DNA of 64,000 nt. Source: Phenylobacterium sp. GTDB lineage: Bacteria > Pseudomonadota > Alphaproteobacteria > Caulobacterales > Caulobacteraceae. The stretch spans positions 1 through 64,000 of the forward strand of contig NZ_JAUXSP010000032.1 in assembly GCF_030679875.1 (NCBI RefSeq), written 5' to 3'. The position numbers and the translations under genes were made by a program. The notes under the pieces are model-generated. The model was not told the DNA's origin, made no database searches, and saw only the letters and a list, made by a program, of their open reading frames with translations. Below are positions 26,071 through 35,362 of the stretch, piece after piece (positions within the stretch are counted from its first letter, which is position 1; each line of letters starts with the position of its first letter).

Positions 26071-29016
26071 TTAGAAGCGGGCGTTCAGGCCGACATAGTA
26101 CTGGCGGCCCAGGATGTCGCCATAGTTGCGGGTCGGATAGGACGGCTCTTCGTCCGTCAGATTGATCACCCCGGCGCGCACCCTGTACTTGCCGAAATCG
26201 TACTGCCCCGAGACGCTGTGGCGGATGTTGCGCTCGACGATGGGATTGGGGTTGTTCTCGATGGTGGCCGTCGGGGTGGCCTTCACCTCGGGCAGATAGA
26301 TCATCGAATAGGTCAGGCGCACCGGCCCACGCACATGGCGGGCGTCAAAGCGCGTTGTCCAATCGGGGTTGGCGACGGCGCCATCCAGTCGGCTGCGGTC
26401 GAAGCCGGTGACCGAGGTCTCGTGCTTGGCCGTGTGGGTGGCCTCGATCGACAGGTCGAGATCGCCCCAGTCCGCGTCGCCGAAGAAGCGACCCGGCGCG
26501 AAGGTGTAGCCAGCGAAATAGGTCTCGCCGCGGAAGATGACCTCACCCGCATTGAAGGTGGTCGTCTGGGCCGTCGCCGTGGCGCCGGTGGCGTCGCGGG
26601 TGAAGCGGCTGCAGATGTCGGCCGGCTGCGGGCTGGAGTCGTAGCAGGTCTCCATGAAGTTCTGCGGCGTGAACGGCGACAGACCGTCGGTCAGATCCAC
26701 CTCGATGCGGTCGACCGAGATGGTCAGTCCCGGCGCAAAGGTCGGCTGGAAGATGAAGCCATAGGTCGTGGTGTCGGAAATCTCGTTGCGCAGGTCGGGG
26801 TTGCCGCCCGTGGTGACGAGGGCCGCGGCGAAATTCTCCGCCGGATTCTGGAAGATCGACAGGGGGCCATAGCTCGGATTGGCGGCGAACAGAGCCTGGC
26901 AGTTGGCCAGGCGCGTGGCCGGCGCCGGGCCGGCGCTGATGCGATCGGCGTCACAGGGGTCCTGGCCTATGCTCGCCAGGGCCGTCCGGGAGGGGGCCAA
27001 GAGTTGTTCCAGGGTCGGGGCGCGGAAGTTGCGGCTGCGGGAGCCGCGCAGGGTCAGGCCCTCGAAGACCTCCCAGCGCAGGCCGGCGCCCCAGACGTCC
27101 TCGCTGCCGGCCAGGGAGTTCTTGACCCGTCGGAAGGCGCCTTCGAAGTCCACCGACTGGGCGAAGGGCAGCGTCACGTCCCCGCCGATGATGGGGATCA
27201 GCAGTTCCGCCGAATACTCGTTGGTGTCGTATTCGCCGCGGGTGGCGACGGTTGGGACCCGCGAGCCGACAAGACCGCGCTGCAAGGCCTCGAGCGGCAC
27301 GAACTTGGCGCTCTCGCGACGATATTCGTAGGCCAGGGAGAACTTGGCGGGGCCCGCCGGCAGGTTGAACAGGTCCCCGCCGATCGTCGCCAGGAAGTTG
27401 TCCTGGACGTTGTAGAATTCCTGACCGGTCTGGACCGTGGCGTAGGCCCGGGCCTCGGGCGAGACATTGCCATCGCCAAACGGATTGATCGGCGCGCAGG
27501 CGGCGTCGTCATTGGCGGTGGTGGCGTCGGCGTTGATGGCGCAGACGATGGTCCCCGCCCCATTTCGCACGGCGTTGATCGCATTGTTGAAGCGCGCGGT
27601 GTCGACGCCCCAGGCCTCCTGGCGACCATCAGTGACGCCGCGGCTGGCGGTCACGCTCCAGTAGAAGTTCCGCTCAGCGGCGTCGAAGTCGCCTTCCAGG
27701 CCGGCCAGGACCCGGTAACTTTCGGTGACCTGGCTGCCTTCGCGGGTCGGCAGCAGATCATCGAACCACTTGGACAGGAACAGCGGCGCACCGGCCCCGA
27801 AGGCCGGACGCAGCGCGGTGAGCTGTGCCACCGTGGCCGGGGAGAGGAAGGGATTGTTGCGGTTGAAGGCGATGACGCCGGCGCCCGAGGCGGCATTGTT
27901 GAGCACGGTGTTGTTCGCCTGGGCCGCATAGGGATCGGTCCCCTCGGTGCGGCCATAGAGCAGTTCGCCGGTCAGGCGGACGCGGTCGGTGAGGTCAAAG
28001 TGGCCGATGGCGTTGGCGCTGAACCGCTCCACACCCGTGCGCAGGGCGGCCAGCTCCCGGTAGGTCAGGCCCTCGCCGCCACTGGCGAAAGGCACGCCCT
28101 GGATCGAGCCGGGGTTGTAGGCCGCGATTCCGCCGGCCGAGGTGAACTGTTGGCCGAGCAGGAACATCGGCACGGGCGCAGGGGTCGTGAAGATGACGCC
28201 ATTGGGATTGAACTCCCAGAAGCGGGCGTCAAAGATCTCCTTGACCGAGGGGATGCCGTCTGTGCTCGAGGTATTGGCCGAGTTGGCCACCGTGAGCCGG
28301 CCCAGATTGCTGCGCGGACGATCATAGTCGAGCAGGGAGTCGTTCTGCGACCATTCCAGGTTCAGGGCCACATTGCCCCGTTCATCCATGAAGTTTTTGC
28401 CGAAGGTCCCGCGCAGGCTGTGAACCGGGTAGTCGCTGCGCGATGAGATGCCCGTCTGAGCGTCGAGTTCGATCCCTTCGAAATTGGTCTTCAGCACATA
28501 GTTGATCACGCCGGCGATGGCGTCGGAGCCATAGACCGCCGCACCGCCGCCCTGGACCACCTCAACCCGGTCCAGCAAGCCGAGCGGGATCATGTTGGTG
28601 TCCACCGACGAGCCGGCCAGACCGTTGGACGAGGCCACAAAGCGCCGGCCATTGACCAGGGTCAGGGTACGGCCAGGGCCAAGGCCAAAGAGGTTGGGGA
28701 ACTGCTGGCCCGCGCCCGCCGCCGTGCCGGAGCCCGCGGCGATCGGATAGTTGGGGATGTTTGAACTGATCTGGTTCATCAGATCGCCGACCTGCACCAC
28801 CCCTCGGTCGGTGAAGGACTGCTGGTCCACGGTCAGGACCGGCGCGGCCGTATCGAGATCGACGCGACGGATCCGCGAGCCGGTGACGACGATCTCCTGG
28901 AGCTGCGTCTCGTCGCTCGACTGCGCCGCGGCAGGCGCGGCGGTCAGGGCGGCGGCCATGGCGGCGCCCAGCATGGTGGTGGCGAGCAGGCGCCCGCGGA
29001 TCGATTGGTCGTTCAT
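26071..29016 (-). CDS. TonB-dependent outer-membrane receptor
   Basis: 981 aa. Signal peptide ending AAAQSS, then a TonB box-like IVVTGSRIRRVD and plug domain (about 40-170, with NGRRFVASSNGLAGSSVDTNMIPLG), then a long beta-barrel ending in the outer-membrane Phe (VGLNARF). This class imports peptides, sugars or metal chelates in oligotrophic alphaproteobacteria. The start at 29016 follows GGGGGAT. It lies behind the amino-acid operon on the same strand with a 111-base gap, so peptide import is the most natural reading; the ligand is not known. Confidence 0.93.
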   Translation of the reverse strand: MNDQSIRGRLLATTMLGAAMAAALTAAPAAAQSSDETQLQEIVVTGSRIRRVDLDTAAPVLTVDQQSFTDRGVVQVGDLMNQISSNIPNYPIAAGSGTAAGAGQQFPNLFGLGPGRTLTLVNGRRFVASSNGLAGSSVDTNMIPLGLLDRVEVVQGGGAAVYGSDAIAGVINYVLKTNFEGIELDAQTGISSRSDYPVHSLRGTFGKNFMDERGNVALNLEWSQNDSLLDYDRPRSNLGRLTVANSANTSSTDGIPSVKEIFDARFWEFNPNGVIFTTPAPVPMFLLGQQFTSAGGIAAYNPGSIQGVPFASGGEGLTYRELAALRTGVERFSANAIGHFDLTDRVRLTGELLYGRTEGTDPYAAQANNTVLNNAASGAGVIAFNRNNPFLSPATVAQLTALRPAFGAGAPLFLSKWFDDLLPTREGSQVTESYRVLAGLEGDFDAAERNFYWSVTASRGVTDGRQEAWGVDTARFNNAINAVRNGAGTIVCAINADATTANDDAACAPINPFGDGNVSPEARAYATVQTGQEFYNVQDNFLATIGGDLFNLPAGPAKFSLAYEYRRESAKFVPLEALQRGLVGSRVPTVATRGEYDTNEYSAELLIPIIGGDVTLPFAQSVDFEGAFRRVKNSLAGSEDVWGAGLRWEVFEGLTLRGSRSRNFRAPTLEQLLAPSRTALASIGQDPCDADRISAGPAPATRLANCQALFAANPSYGPLSIFQNPAENFAAALVTTGGNPDLRNEISDTTTYGFIFQPTFAPGLTISVDRIEVDLTDGLSPFTPQNFMETCYDSSPQPADICSRFTRDATGATATAQTTTFNAGEVIFRGETYFAGYTFAPGRFFGDADWGDLDLSIEATHTAKHETSVTGFDRSRLDGAVANPDWTTRFDARHVRGPVRLTYSMIYLPEVKATPTATIENNPNPIVERNIRHSVSGQYDFGKYRVRAGVINLTDEEPSYPTRNYGDILGRQYYVGLNARF

Positions 29017-29293
29017 TGCATCCCCCATTGGCCGAAGCGGCCCCCAAAACCCCAAGCCCCTCAAACCGGCGCGCCCCATCTTCTGTGTGCTGGGTGCGGT
29101 CGCCTTGGCCTGAGGCCAGCGATTGCAGTCAAACTCAGACTAGTGAGCCAACGCCGGTTTTTCTTTTCGAAAGCCCGGGCGTCACCGGCCTGTCGCAAAT
29201 CGTTTATGCAGCCCGGCGGCGCCCTTCGCATGCGCAATGCGACGTCGGGCCGGAGACAGACTGTCGCATTCAAGCCAAGCGTCATCTGCTGGG

Positions 29294-30463
29294 TCACCCC
29301 GGCCGCCGACGGCGAAGCAGCGCGTCATGCAGGCGGCCAAGCCCGTCGTCCAGGGCTGCGGCGTCGCCACCGAACCCGATGCGGACGTGGCCGGGCTGTC
29401 CGAAGAACTCGCCAGGGGCCACGACAATCTGCTCGGTCGTCCACAGCCAGGACGCCAACTCCAAGGTGTCGTCGACCCCGACCACCTGCGGAAAGTACAT
29501 GCAGCCATAGGGCGGCGGCGCGCCCAGGATCAGGCCATCGTCGATCATCCGCTGGGCATGGGCGCCAAGCACCGGGCGCGCAGCCGACAGCACGCCGCGC
29601 CAGTGGGCCTCGAAAGGCGCCATGTTCTCCAGCACCAGGGCGCCAATGGCATGGGCCAGTTTTGAAACCCCCTGATCGCCTTGGGGGTTGGCGGCCTGGA
29701 TGGTGGCGATGTTGGCTGCGGAGCCCACCGCCCAGCCGCATTTCAGCGCGAAGAGGCCCTGAACCTTGGTCAGGCTGCCCGCGCTGACAAAGACCTCCGA
29801 AACGCGCACCGCCGACCCTTCGTCGGCGAAATCGGCATAGACCTCATCGATCAGCACCCGCGCGCCGACCTTCGCTGCGATCTCACCGATGGCGCGCAGG
29901 GTCTCGACATCCAGCACGGCGCCTGACGGGTTGTGCACCTGAGTCAGCATGATGAGCCGGGTGTCGCGGCGCACCATGGCGCTCAACGCCTCGACATCGA
30001 TGGCGAAGTCCGGGGCGCGGCGCGGCAGGGGCGTCACCTTAGCCTGAGCCTCATGAGCCAGCGCCGGAAGCAGATCGAAGGCCGGAGCCTCGACGATCAC
30101 ATGGTCCCCGGGCTTCACAAAGGCCGACACGGCCATGGCCATGGCGCTGGTGGCGCCAGTGGTGCAGATGACCTGGTCGGCCTCTACGCCGTAGCGCTCA
30201 GCCACAGCGGCGGCGACGTAGCGGTTGCCGCCGGCGAAGGTGCTCTCGTAGCGATCGGTGATCCCGTCGCGAAAGGCCTCGCCGACGACGCGGGCGAGAA
30301 GCTCGGTCGGCTCCTTGATCGTGGAGTCAAACAACACCGCGGCCCGAGGTTCGGCCGCCACCGCGCGCAGCACTTCCCGGACCCAGGCGGTGTAGCCACC
30401 CTCCAGGCCTGAGCTAATGCCGCCTCCGGTGGCGAGGCTCGGCCACGCAACCCCTGAACTCAA
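29294..30463 (-). CDS. PLP-dependent aminotransferase, class I/II
   Basis: 389 aa, fold type I. PLP lysine Lys233 in SLTK, Asp206 (LIDEVYADF) that pairs with the pyridine nitrogen, and Asn178 (HNPSG) are all in place. Substrate is not evident. The start appears to be TTG at 30463 with only a weak ribosome site, so the true N-terminus may be slightly shorter. Divergent from an Lrp gene across 161 bases, the classic arrangement for an Lrp-controlled amino-acid gene. Confidence 0.88.
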   Translation of the reverse strand: MSSGVAWPSLATGGGISSGLEGGYTAWVREVLRAVAAEPRAAVLFDSTIKEPTELLARVVGEAFRDGITDRYESTFAGGNRYVAAAVAERYGVEADQVICTTGATSAMAMAVSAFVKPGDHVIVEAPAFDLLPALAHEAQAKVTPLPRRAPDFAIDVEALSAMVRRDTRLIMLTQVHNPSGAVLDVETLRAIGEIAAKVGARVLIDEVYADFADEGSAVRVSEVFVSAGSLTKVQGLFALKCGWAVGSAANIATIQAANPQGDQGVSKLAHAIGALVLENMAPFEAHWRGVLSAARPVLGAHAQRMIDDGLILGAPPPYGCMYFPQVVGVDDTLELASWLWTTEQIVVAPGEFFGQPGHVRIGFGGDAAALDDGLGRLHDALLRRRRPG

Positions 30464-30566
30464 GGCCTGATCCCCATGGCCCGCACTCCTCTACCCGCCA
30501 AAAAGCGGCAGGCGCCCAGGAACTGATCCTAGTTACGAGCCTTGGTTTTTCTTGCCTTTGTGTTCC

Positions 30567-30624
30567 TTGACAGGGCCGCTCTCCGCATCCGCTATGCTCG
30601 GGGTGAGATGGGGAGACATAAGAT
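30567..30624 (+). promoter_or_regulatory. conserved leader/promoter of first Lrp gene
   Basis: TTGACA (30567-30572) and TATGCT (30593-30598) are 20 bases apart. The block CATCCGCTATGC and the run CATAAGAT before the ATG recur, with no insertions or deletions, in front of the second Lrp gene at 36364-36421. Conservation outside the coding region suggests an autoregulatory promoter/operator kept after duplication. Confidence 0.5.
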
Positions 30625-31107
30625 ATGCCGTCAGCTTTGGACGCGATCGACCTCAAGATTCTCGACCTGATGCAGAGGGACGCCTCCCTCTCGACCGCCG
30701 AGATGGCCGAGCGTGTGGGCCTGTCACAGTCTCCCTGCTGGCGGCGCATCCAGCGCCTGAAGGACGAGGGCTACATCAAGGCCACCGTCGCCATCGTTGA
30801 TCGCCAGTTGCTGGGCTTCAAGTTGCAGGTCTTCGCCCAGGTGAAGATGACCACCCTCACCGATCAGGAGCGGGAGGGCTTCTTCAAGGCCATCCACGAC
30901 ATTCCTGAGATCCTGGAATGCTACGCCGTCTTCGGGGAGATGGACTGCATGATGAAGGTGCTGGCGCCCGACGTGAACTGGTACCAGGACTTCATCTTCT
31001 CCACGATCCTGAAGCTGCCGGGCGTGGTCGATGTCCGCTCCATCGTGACCCTCTCAGAGTCCAAGTCGACGACGGCGGTCCCCCTGCGCCATCGCACCTT
31101 CCGCTGA
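30625..31107 (+). CDS. Lrp/AsnC family transcriptional regulator (copy 1)
   Basis: 160 aa. N-terminal helix-turn-helix (DASLSTAEMAERVGLSQSPC, then WRRIQRL) and C-terminal AsnC/RAM ligand domain with GEMDCMMKVLAPD, where an amino-acid effector would bind at the dimer interface. About three-quarters identical by eye to the product of 36422-36904. It is divergent from a class I/II aminotransferase and lies 107 bases upstream of two S10 carboxypeptidase genes on its own strand, so it is the obvious candidate regulator of both. Confidence 0.94.
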   Translation: MPSALDAIDLKILDLMQRDASLSTAEMAERVGLSQSPCWRRIQRLKDEGYIKATVAIVDRQLLGFKLQVFAQVKMTTLTDQEREGFFKAIHDIPEILECYAVFGEMDCMMKVLAPDVNWYQDFIFSTILKLPGVVDVRSIVTLSESKSTTAVPLRHRTFR

Positions 31108-31158
31108 GCCTCGCCGCATAGCCTATCCAAGGCGCCTCGGAGGCCCCGGCGACAACGG

Positions 31159-31167
31159 CAAGATAAT
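31159..31167 (+). promoter_or_regulatory. CAAGATAAT element upstream of S10 operon
   Basis: The 9-mer CAAGATAAT lies 48 bases before the S10 start. The same 9-mer occurs at 36958-36966, 60 bases before the class V enzyme gene. Both sites sit between an Lrp gene and the gene after it. It could be a -10 region or part of an Lrp site; this is inference from the shared position. Confidence 0.35.
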
Positions 31168-31214
31168 CCCAGGGTCCGGCGCTAGGCTGTCGCGACAACG
31201 GGGAGGATCAGGGC

Positions 31215-32714
31215 ATGACCACCATCGGACGGGGACTGGCGCAGATCTGCGCGTGCCTGGCCCTGAGCCTGGGCGCCGCACACGCCCAACCCGCCCCGCC
31301 GCCGCCGCTGGCCCCCGTCACCCTGGACACCCCCGTGGTGACCCAGCACCGGGGCGTGTTCAACGGCAAGCGGGTGTCCTACCAGGCCCGCGTCGAGGCC
31401 ATCGACCTGCCCGGCCAAGGGGGCGGTCCCGGCGTGCGCCTGGTGACCACCGCCTATGTGGCGACCGGTCCGCTGGCCGGGCCAGGGCGCCCGGTCATGT
31501 TCGTCTTCAACGGCGGGCCGATCTCGCCCTCACCCTATCTGCACATGGGCGCATTCGGGCCCAAACGCCTGGCCGTGCCCGACGATCTCGGCGCCGATCC
31601 CGCCAGCTTCCAGATCGTCGACAACCCCTACACGATCCTCGATGTGGCCGATCTGGTCTTCTTCGACCCCGCCGGCACCGGTTTCAGCCGGTTCGCCGAG
31701 GGGGTGGACCCGCAGACCTACTTCTCGGTGGAGGCCGACGCCCGCCAGCTGACCGATTTCGTGGTCGCCTGGTCGAAGGCCCATGGCCGCGAGGCCTCAC
31801 CCAAATACCTGTTCGGCGAGAGCTACGGCACCATCCGGGCCGCCGTCGCGGCCGCCCAGATTCAGAAGCTGCCGCAGGACCAGAATCTCCAGGGCGCGGT
31901 GTTCATGGGCCAGGCGATGAACATCGTTGAGTACGTCCAGCGACCGCAGAACATCATCAGCTATGTGGTCTCCCTGCCGACGCTCGCGGCCACCGCCTGG
32001 TGGCACGGCAAGGCCGATCTGAAGGGCCAGGACTTCGAGGCCTGGATGGATGAGATGCGGCTGTTCGCCCGCACAGAATACCTGACCGCCCTGGCCCAGG
32101 GTGACGATATCGACCCTGCAACCCGCGAGGCCGTCGCCAGGAAGCTGGAGGCCTATAGCGGCATCCCGGCGGCCTTCTATGTCGAGAACAATCTGCGCAT
32201 CACCAAGGAGCGATACCGGGTCGAGCTGCTCAAGGACCAGGGCCTCACCCTGGGCATGGCCGACGCCCGCTATACGGGACCTTCGGCGCAGCCCGGCCAA
32301 CGGGCGGTCGATCCCTCCCGGGTCCTGCCTGAGGCCCTGATCTCAGCCTTCGAGGTCTATGCCCGCGACACCCTCAAGGTGGGGGATATCGGCGACTACA
32401 GCACCCGCAGCCCTGTCACCGCGGGCTGGCGCTACGCCGAAGGCGCGGCCTCGCCCTTCACCGACTATCCCTTCATGCGTCCGGTCAGCGAAGTGTTTGC
32501 GCTGAACCCGACCTTCCGGGTCCTCATGGCCAACGGACATCAGGACACCCAGACCACCACCGGAGCCATGGACTATGGCCTGGCCCTGGCCGGCTGGCCG
32601 AAGGACCGGGCCAGCGCCCGAAGCTATCAGGGCGGGCACATGGCCTATTCGGTGGAGGCGAGCCTGGCGCAGATGATGGCTGATGTCCGCGCCTTTGTGA
32701 CGGCCGCCCCATGA
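31215..32714 (+). CDS. secreted S10 serine carboxypeptidase family protein (copy 2)
   Basis: 499 aa with signal peptide (AAHAQPA). The nucleophile motif GESYG (Ser203) is intact, and GGHMAY near the end carries the catalytic His. The substrate-binding motif, normally NGGPGSS or NGGPGAS, reads NGGPISPS (99-106), which alters the backbone that forms the oxyanion hole and C-terminal carboxylate site; activity may be changed. The next S10 gene overlaps its stop by 4 bases, so the pair is co-translated. Confidence 0.88.
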   Translation: MTTIGRGLAQICACLALSLGAAHAQPAPPPPLAPVTLDTPVVTQHRGVFNGKRVSYQARVEAIDLPGQGGGPGVRLVTTAYVATGPLAGPGRPVMFVFNGGPISPSPYLHMGAFGPKRLAVPDDLGADPASFQIVDNPYTILDVADLVFFDPAGTGFSRFAEGVDPQTYFSVEADARQLTDFVVAWSKAHGREASPKYLFGESYGTIRAAVAAAQIQKLPQDQNLQGAVFMGQAMNIVEYVQRPQNIISYVVSLPTLAATAWWHGKADLKGQDFEAWMDEMRLFARTEYLTALAQGDDIDPATREAVARKLEAYSGIPAAFYVENNLRITKERYRVELLKDQGLTLGMADARYTGPSAQPGQRAVDPSRVLPEALISAFEVYARDTLKVGDIGDYSTRSPVTAGWRYAEGAASPFTDYPFMRPVSEVFALNPTFRVLMANGHQDTQTTTGAMDYGLALAGWPKDRASARSYQGGHMAYSVEASLAQMMADVRAFVTAAP

Positions 32715-34204
32715 GGGTCGCCGTCCGCCTGCTGGCCGCCCTCTTCGCCGCCGCCCTGCTCAGCGCCAACCCGGCCACGAGCCAGGCCGAAGCCTCGGCC
32801 AAGCGCTTCGTGACGCAGCATGCCGGCGTCTTTGGCGGCCGCGCGCTCACCTACGAGGCCACCGCCAGCGAGACGGTGCTGCAAGACGCCAAGGGCGTCG
32901 CCGCCGCGACCCTGTTTTCCTTCAGCTATGTGGAGAAGGCAGCCCAGCCGAACCGGCCGGTGGTCTTCATCTTCAACGGTGGTCCGGGGTCGTCCTCGGT
33001 CTGGCTGCACCTTGGCATGGCCGGTCCCAGGCAGGTGGACTTCGCTGACGAGGTCAATCCGCCCACCGTCCCGCCCTTCGCCCTGAAGGATAATCCCAAC
33101 GCCCTCCTGGACGTCGCCGACCTCGTCTTCATCGACCCGCCGGGCACGGGCTATAGCCGGGTGCTGCCCGAGGGCCGGACCGAAGACTATTACGGGGTCA
33201 ACCAGGACGCCCTGGCGGTGGCCAAGTTCATTTCCGAGTGGCTGAGCCGGAACGACCGCTGGAACTCGCCGAAGTTCGTCATGGGCGAGAGCTATGGGAC
33301 CACCCGGGCCGCAGCCCTGGCCACAACCCTGATGGGCGGGCCAACCTCGCCGTCCGGAGAGCTTGGCGCCATCACCCTGAACGGCGTGCTGGTGCTGGGT
33401 CCATCCATGGGCGGGCCCGGGGGCGACCACCTCCATGGCGCCAATCTCGCCGCCATGGCCGCCACCGCCTGGTATCACCGCCCCGAACTGCGGCAAGGGC
33501 GCAGCCTGGACGCGGCCGTCGAGGCGGCGCGAAGCCTGGCGTCTGGCCCCTATATGCGCGCCCTCTATCTCGGAAACGCCCTGCCGGCTGCGGACCAACA
33601 GACGCTGGCCGAACAGCTTGGCGCCCTCACCGGCCTACCGGCGCAGACCTGGCTGACCCATCGCCTGCGGATCAGCCTCAGCGCCTTTTCCCGGGAGCTT
33701 TTGAAGGACAAGGGCCTCCAGGTCGGGGCCTATGACAGTCGCTATGTCCTGCCCCTGAAGGCGGCGGGCGCCGACCCGGTGGCCGATGATCCGGCCATGG
33801 GCCAGTACACCCCGGCCTTTGTCGGCGCGATGAGCACCTACATGGCCCGTGAGCTGAAGGTGCGCATGGAGACGCCCTACATCCCCATCGCCTTCGCCCA
33901 GGTGAATTCGAAATGGGACTACGGCCCGGGCGGGCCCCGCGGCCGCGACGCGGCGGCCGAGCTGGCCCAGGCCCTGCGGCGCAATCCGTCCATGCGGCTG
34001 TTCGTGGCGGCCGGGCACTATGACCTGGTGACCACGGTCGGCGCGGCCGAGTACGCCCTCAATCAGGCCGACCTGCCGCCGGGTCGCGTGACGATGAAGG
34101 CCTATCCTTCAGGCCATATGCCCTATCTCGGCGCCGACAGCGCCCAGGCGCTGGCCACCGATGTCCGCGCCTTCATCCGACAGGCCGCTCAGGGCTCGGA
34201 ATAG
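32711..34204 (+). CDS. secreted S10 serine carboxypeptidase family protein (copy 3)
   Basis: 497 aa with signal peptide (NPATSQA). Canonical motifs: NGGPGSS (89-95), GESYG with Ser194, a late AAGHYDLVT with the Asp, and SGHMPY with the His. Removes C-terminal amino acids from peptides in the periplasm or outside. It overlaps copy 2 by 4 bases (ATGA). The pair is placed behind the Lrp regulator and is the probable output of it. Confidence 0.91.
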   Translation: MRVAVRLLAALFAAALLSANPATSQAEASAKRFVTQHAGVFGGRALTYEATASETVLQDAKGVAAATLFSFSYVEKAAQPNRPVVFIFNGGPGSSSVWLHLGMAGPRQVDFADEVNPPTVPPFALKDNPNALLDVADLVFIDPPGTGYSRVLPEGRTEDYYGVNQDALAVAKFISEWLSRNDRWNSPKFVMGESYGTTRAAALATTLMGGPTSPSGELGAITLNGVLVLGPSMGGPGGDHLHGANLAAMAATAWYHRPELRQGRSLDAAVEAARSLASGPYMRALYLGNALPAADQQTLAEQLGALTGLPAQTWLTHRLRISLSAFSRELLKDKGLQVGAYDSRYVLPLKAAGADPVADDPAMGQYTPAFVGAMSTYMARELKVRMETPYIPIAFAQVNSKWDYGPGGPRGRDAAAELAQALRRNPSMRLFVAAGHYDLVTTVGAAEYALNQADLPPGRVTMKAYPSGHMPYLGADSAQALATDVRAFIRQAAQGSE

Positions 34205-34262
34205 ACGCCTGGCGCGCGCGCAACCCGGGCGCGCCACCGATCCCTTGGCAGCGCCACTCATC

Positions 34263-34286
34263 TAGACTAAGTTTGATAGACTAAGT
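34263..34286 (+). promoter_or_regulatory. direct repeats, likely operator of the toxin-antitoxin pair
   Basis: TAGACTAAGT occurs twice (34263-34272 and 34277-34286), 14 bases apart, just before the antitoxin start. The second copy continues into AGTCT and so forms a palindrome AGACT-A-AGTCT. Phd/YefM antitoxins bind such short palindromes to repress their own operon. Confidence 0.6.
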
Positions 34287-34300
34287 CTGTGAGGTGACCT

Positions 34301-34543
34301 GTGCCGACCGTCAACATTCATGAAGCCAAGACCCATCTCTCAAGGCTCATCGAGGGCGCCGTACAGGGCGAGTCCTTTATCATCGCCAAGGCTGGCAAGC
34401 CGCTGGTGCGGGTCACGGCGATATCGGCGACCGATGGGCTGAAGTCGCCGATTGGCTTCATGAAAGGGCGGATCAGCGTACCAGACGACTTTGACGAGCT
34501 GGGCCGCGAGGAGATCGCAGGGCTGTTCCTCGGCGCCTCATGA
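34301..34543 (+). CDS. Phd/YefM-type antitoxin
   Basis: 80 aa, GTG start with GAGGTG upstream. The N-terminal half (VNIHEAKTHLSRLIEGAVQG, then FIIAKAGKPLVRV) is the Phd/YefM DNA-binding fold; the C-terminal half is the flexible toxin-binding tail. It should repress its own promoter and neutralise the PIN toxin that follows with a 4-base overlap. Typical size. The module lies between the S10 operon and a convergent membrane-protein pair. Confidence 0.92.
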   Translation: MPTVNIHEAKTHLSRLIEGAVQGESFIIAKAGKPLVRVTAISATDGLKSPIGFMKGRISVPDDFDELGREEIAGLFLGAS

Positions 34544-34926
34544 AACTGTTGCTCGACACCCACCTGCTGCTTTGGGCTGCGGCAGGACGCGGGCTCTCCC
34601 CTCGCGCCACGGCCTTGATCTGCGACCCCGACAACAGCCTCTTCTTCAGCGCCGCGAGCATCTGGGAAATCGCCATCAAGAGTTCGCTCGGAAAGCCGCA
34701 ATTCAAGCTCGACGCCGGCGTCTTCCGCCGCGAGCTACTGGAAAATGGCTACGAGGAGGTGGTCATCACGGGGGCGCACGCTGCGGCGGTTTCCAGATTG
34801 CCCGACCTGCACCGGGACCCGTTTGACCGAATTCTTGTGGCTCAAGCCGCAGTCGAGAACATCACGCTGTTTTCGGCCGACCCGGCCGTGCTGGCCTATC
34901 CCGGTCCAATTCAATCGGCGACATGA
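34540..34926 (+). CDS. PIN domain toxin (VapC-type ribonuclease)
   Basis: 128 aa, one PIN domain. Acidic metal ligands are visible in LLLDTHLLLWA (Asp6), SIWEIAIK (Glu at about 45), and HRDPFDRILVAQA (two Asp), then FSADPAVLAYP near the end. Such toxins cut tRNA or rRNA when freed from the antitoxin. ATGA overlap with the antitoxin gene. Stops four bases before the convergent TIGR02588 gene. Confidence 0.92.
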   Translation: MKLLLDTHLLLWAAAGRGLSPRATALICDPDNSLFFSAASIWEIAIKSSLGKPQFKLDAGVFRRELLENGYEEVVITGAHAAAVSRLPDLHRDPFDRILVAQAAVENITLFSADPAVLAYPGPIQSAT

Positions 34927-34930
34927 AGCG

Positions 34931-35362
34931 CTAGGGCTCGGAATAGCCGTGGGCGCGAAGGCTGAGCTCGTGATCTGCCGGGTTGGCCGAGAAGAACAAC
35001 CCGCCCCGACGCTCCGAATGCTGGGGCAGGTAGTCGATGGTTGAGGTGCTGGTCTCGACCACCGCCTCGCCCTGGAGAAGCTCGCCACTGACCTGCAGGC
35101 CCGCCGCCGTGGCCCCGCCCGCATTGGCCGCCGTGAACGATACGAGATATCCGCCCGGAGTCGTGCTGATCGCGTTGACTGACAGGGTCACCGCAGGCGG
35201 GCGCTCTGGCTCCATGATCGCGAAGACCACCATATAGACCAGGGCCGCGGCGACCAGCAGGCCGCCGAGGGCGGCGATCAGCCACTCCAGGGGCGAGGTG
35301 CTCTCCAGGGCCGGTTGGGGTCCAACCGGGGGCTTGCTCTGGTTGTCGCTGGCGGGGGTCAT
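34931..35362 (-). CDS. TIGR02588 family protein, single-pass membrane
   Basis: 143 aa. One membrane helix (about 30-52, PLEWLIAALGGLLVAAALVY) and an extracytoplasmic beta domain of about 90 residues. The ATG at 35362 overlaps the stop of the multi-spanning gene upstream (ATGA). TIGR02588 and TIGR02587 proteins are known as a conserved pair of unknown role, and they appear here in that order, which supports both calls. Confidence 0.8.
   Translation of the reverse strand: MTPASDNQSKPPVGPQPALESTSPLEWLIAALGGLLVAAALVYMVVFAIMEPERPPAVTLSVNAISTTPGGYLVSFTAANAGGATAAGLQVSGELLQGEAVVETSTSTIDYLPQHSERRGGLFFSANPADHELSLRAHGYSEP

Noticed and set aside
25081..28446. 1121-residue open frame on the plus strand opposite the TonB receptor and mu-crystallin-family genes
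   Set aside because: It is a high-GC shadow: antisense to two clear genes, with a composition of Gly, Arg, Asp and Val runs and no recognisable domain or ribosome site.
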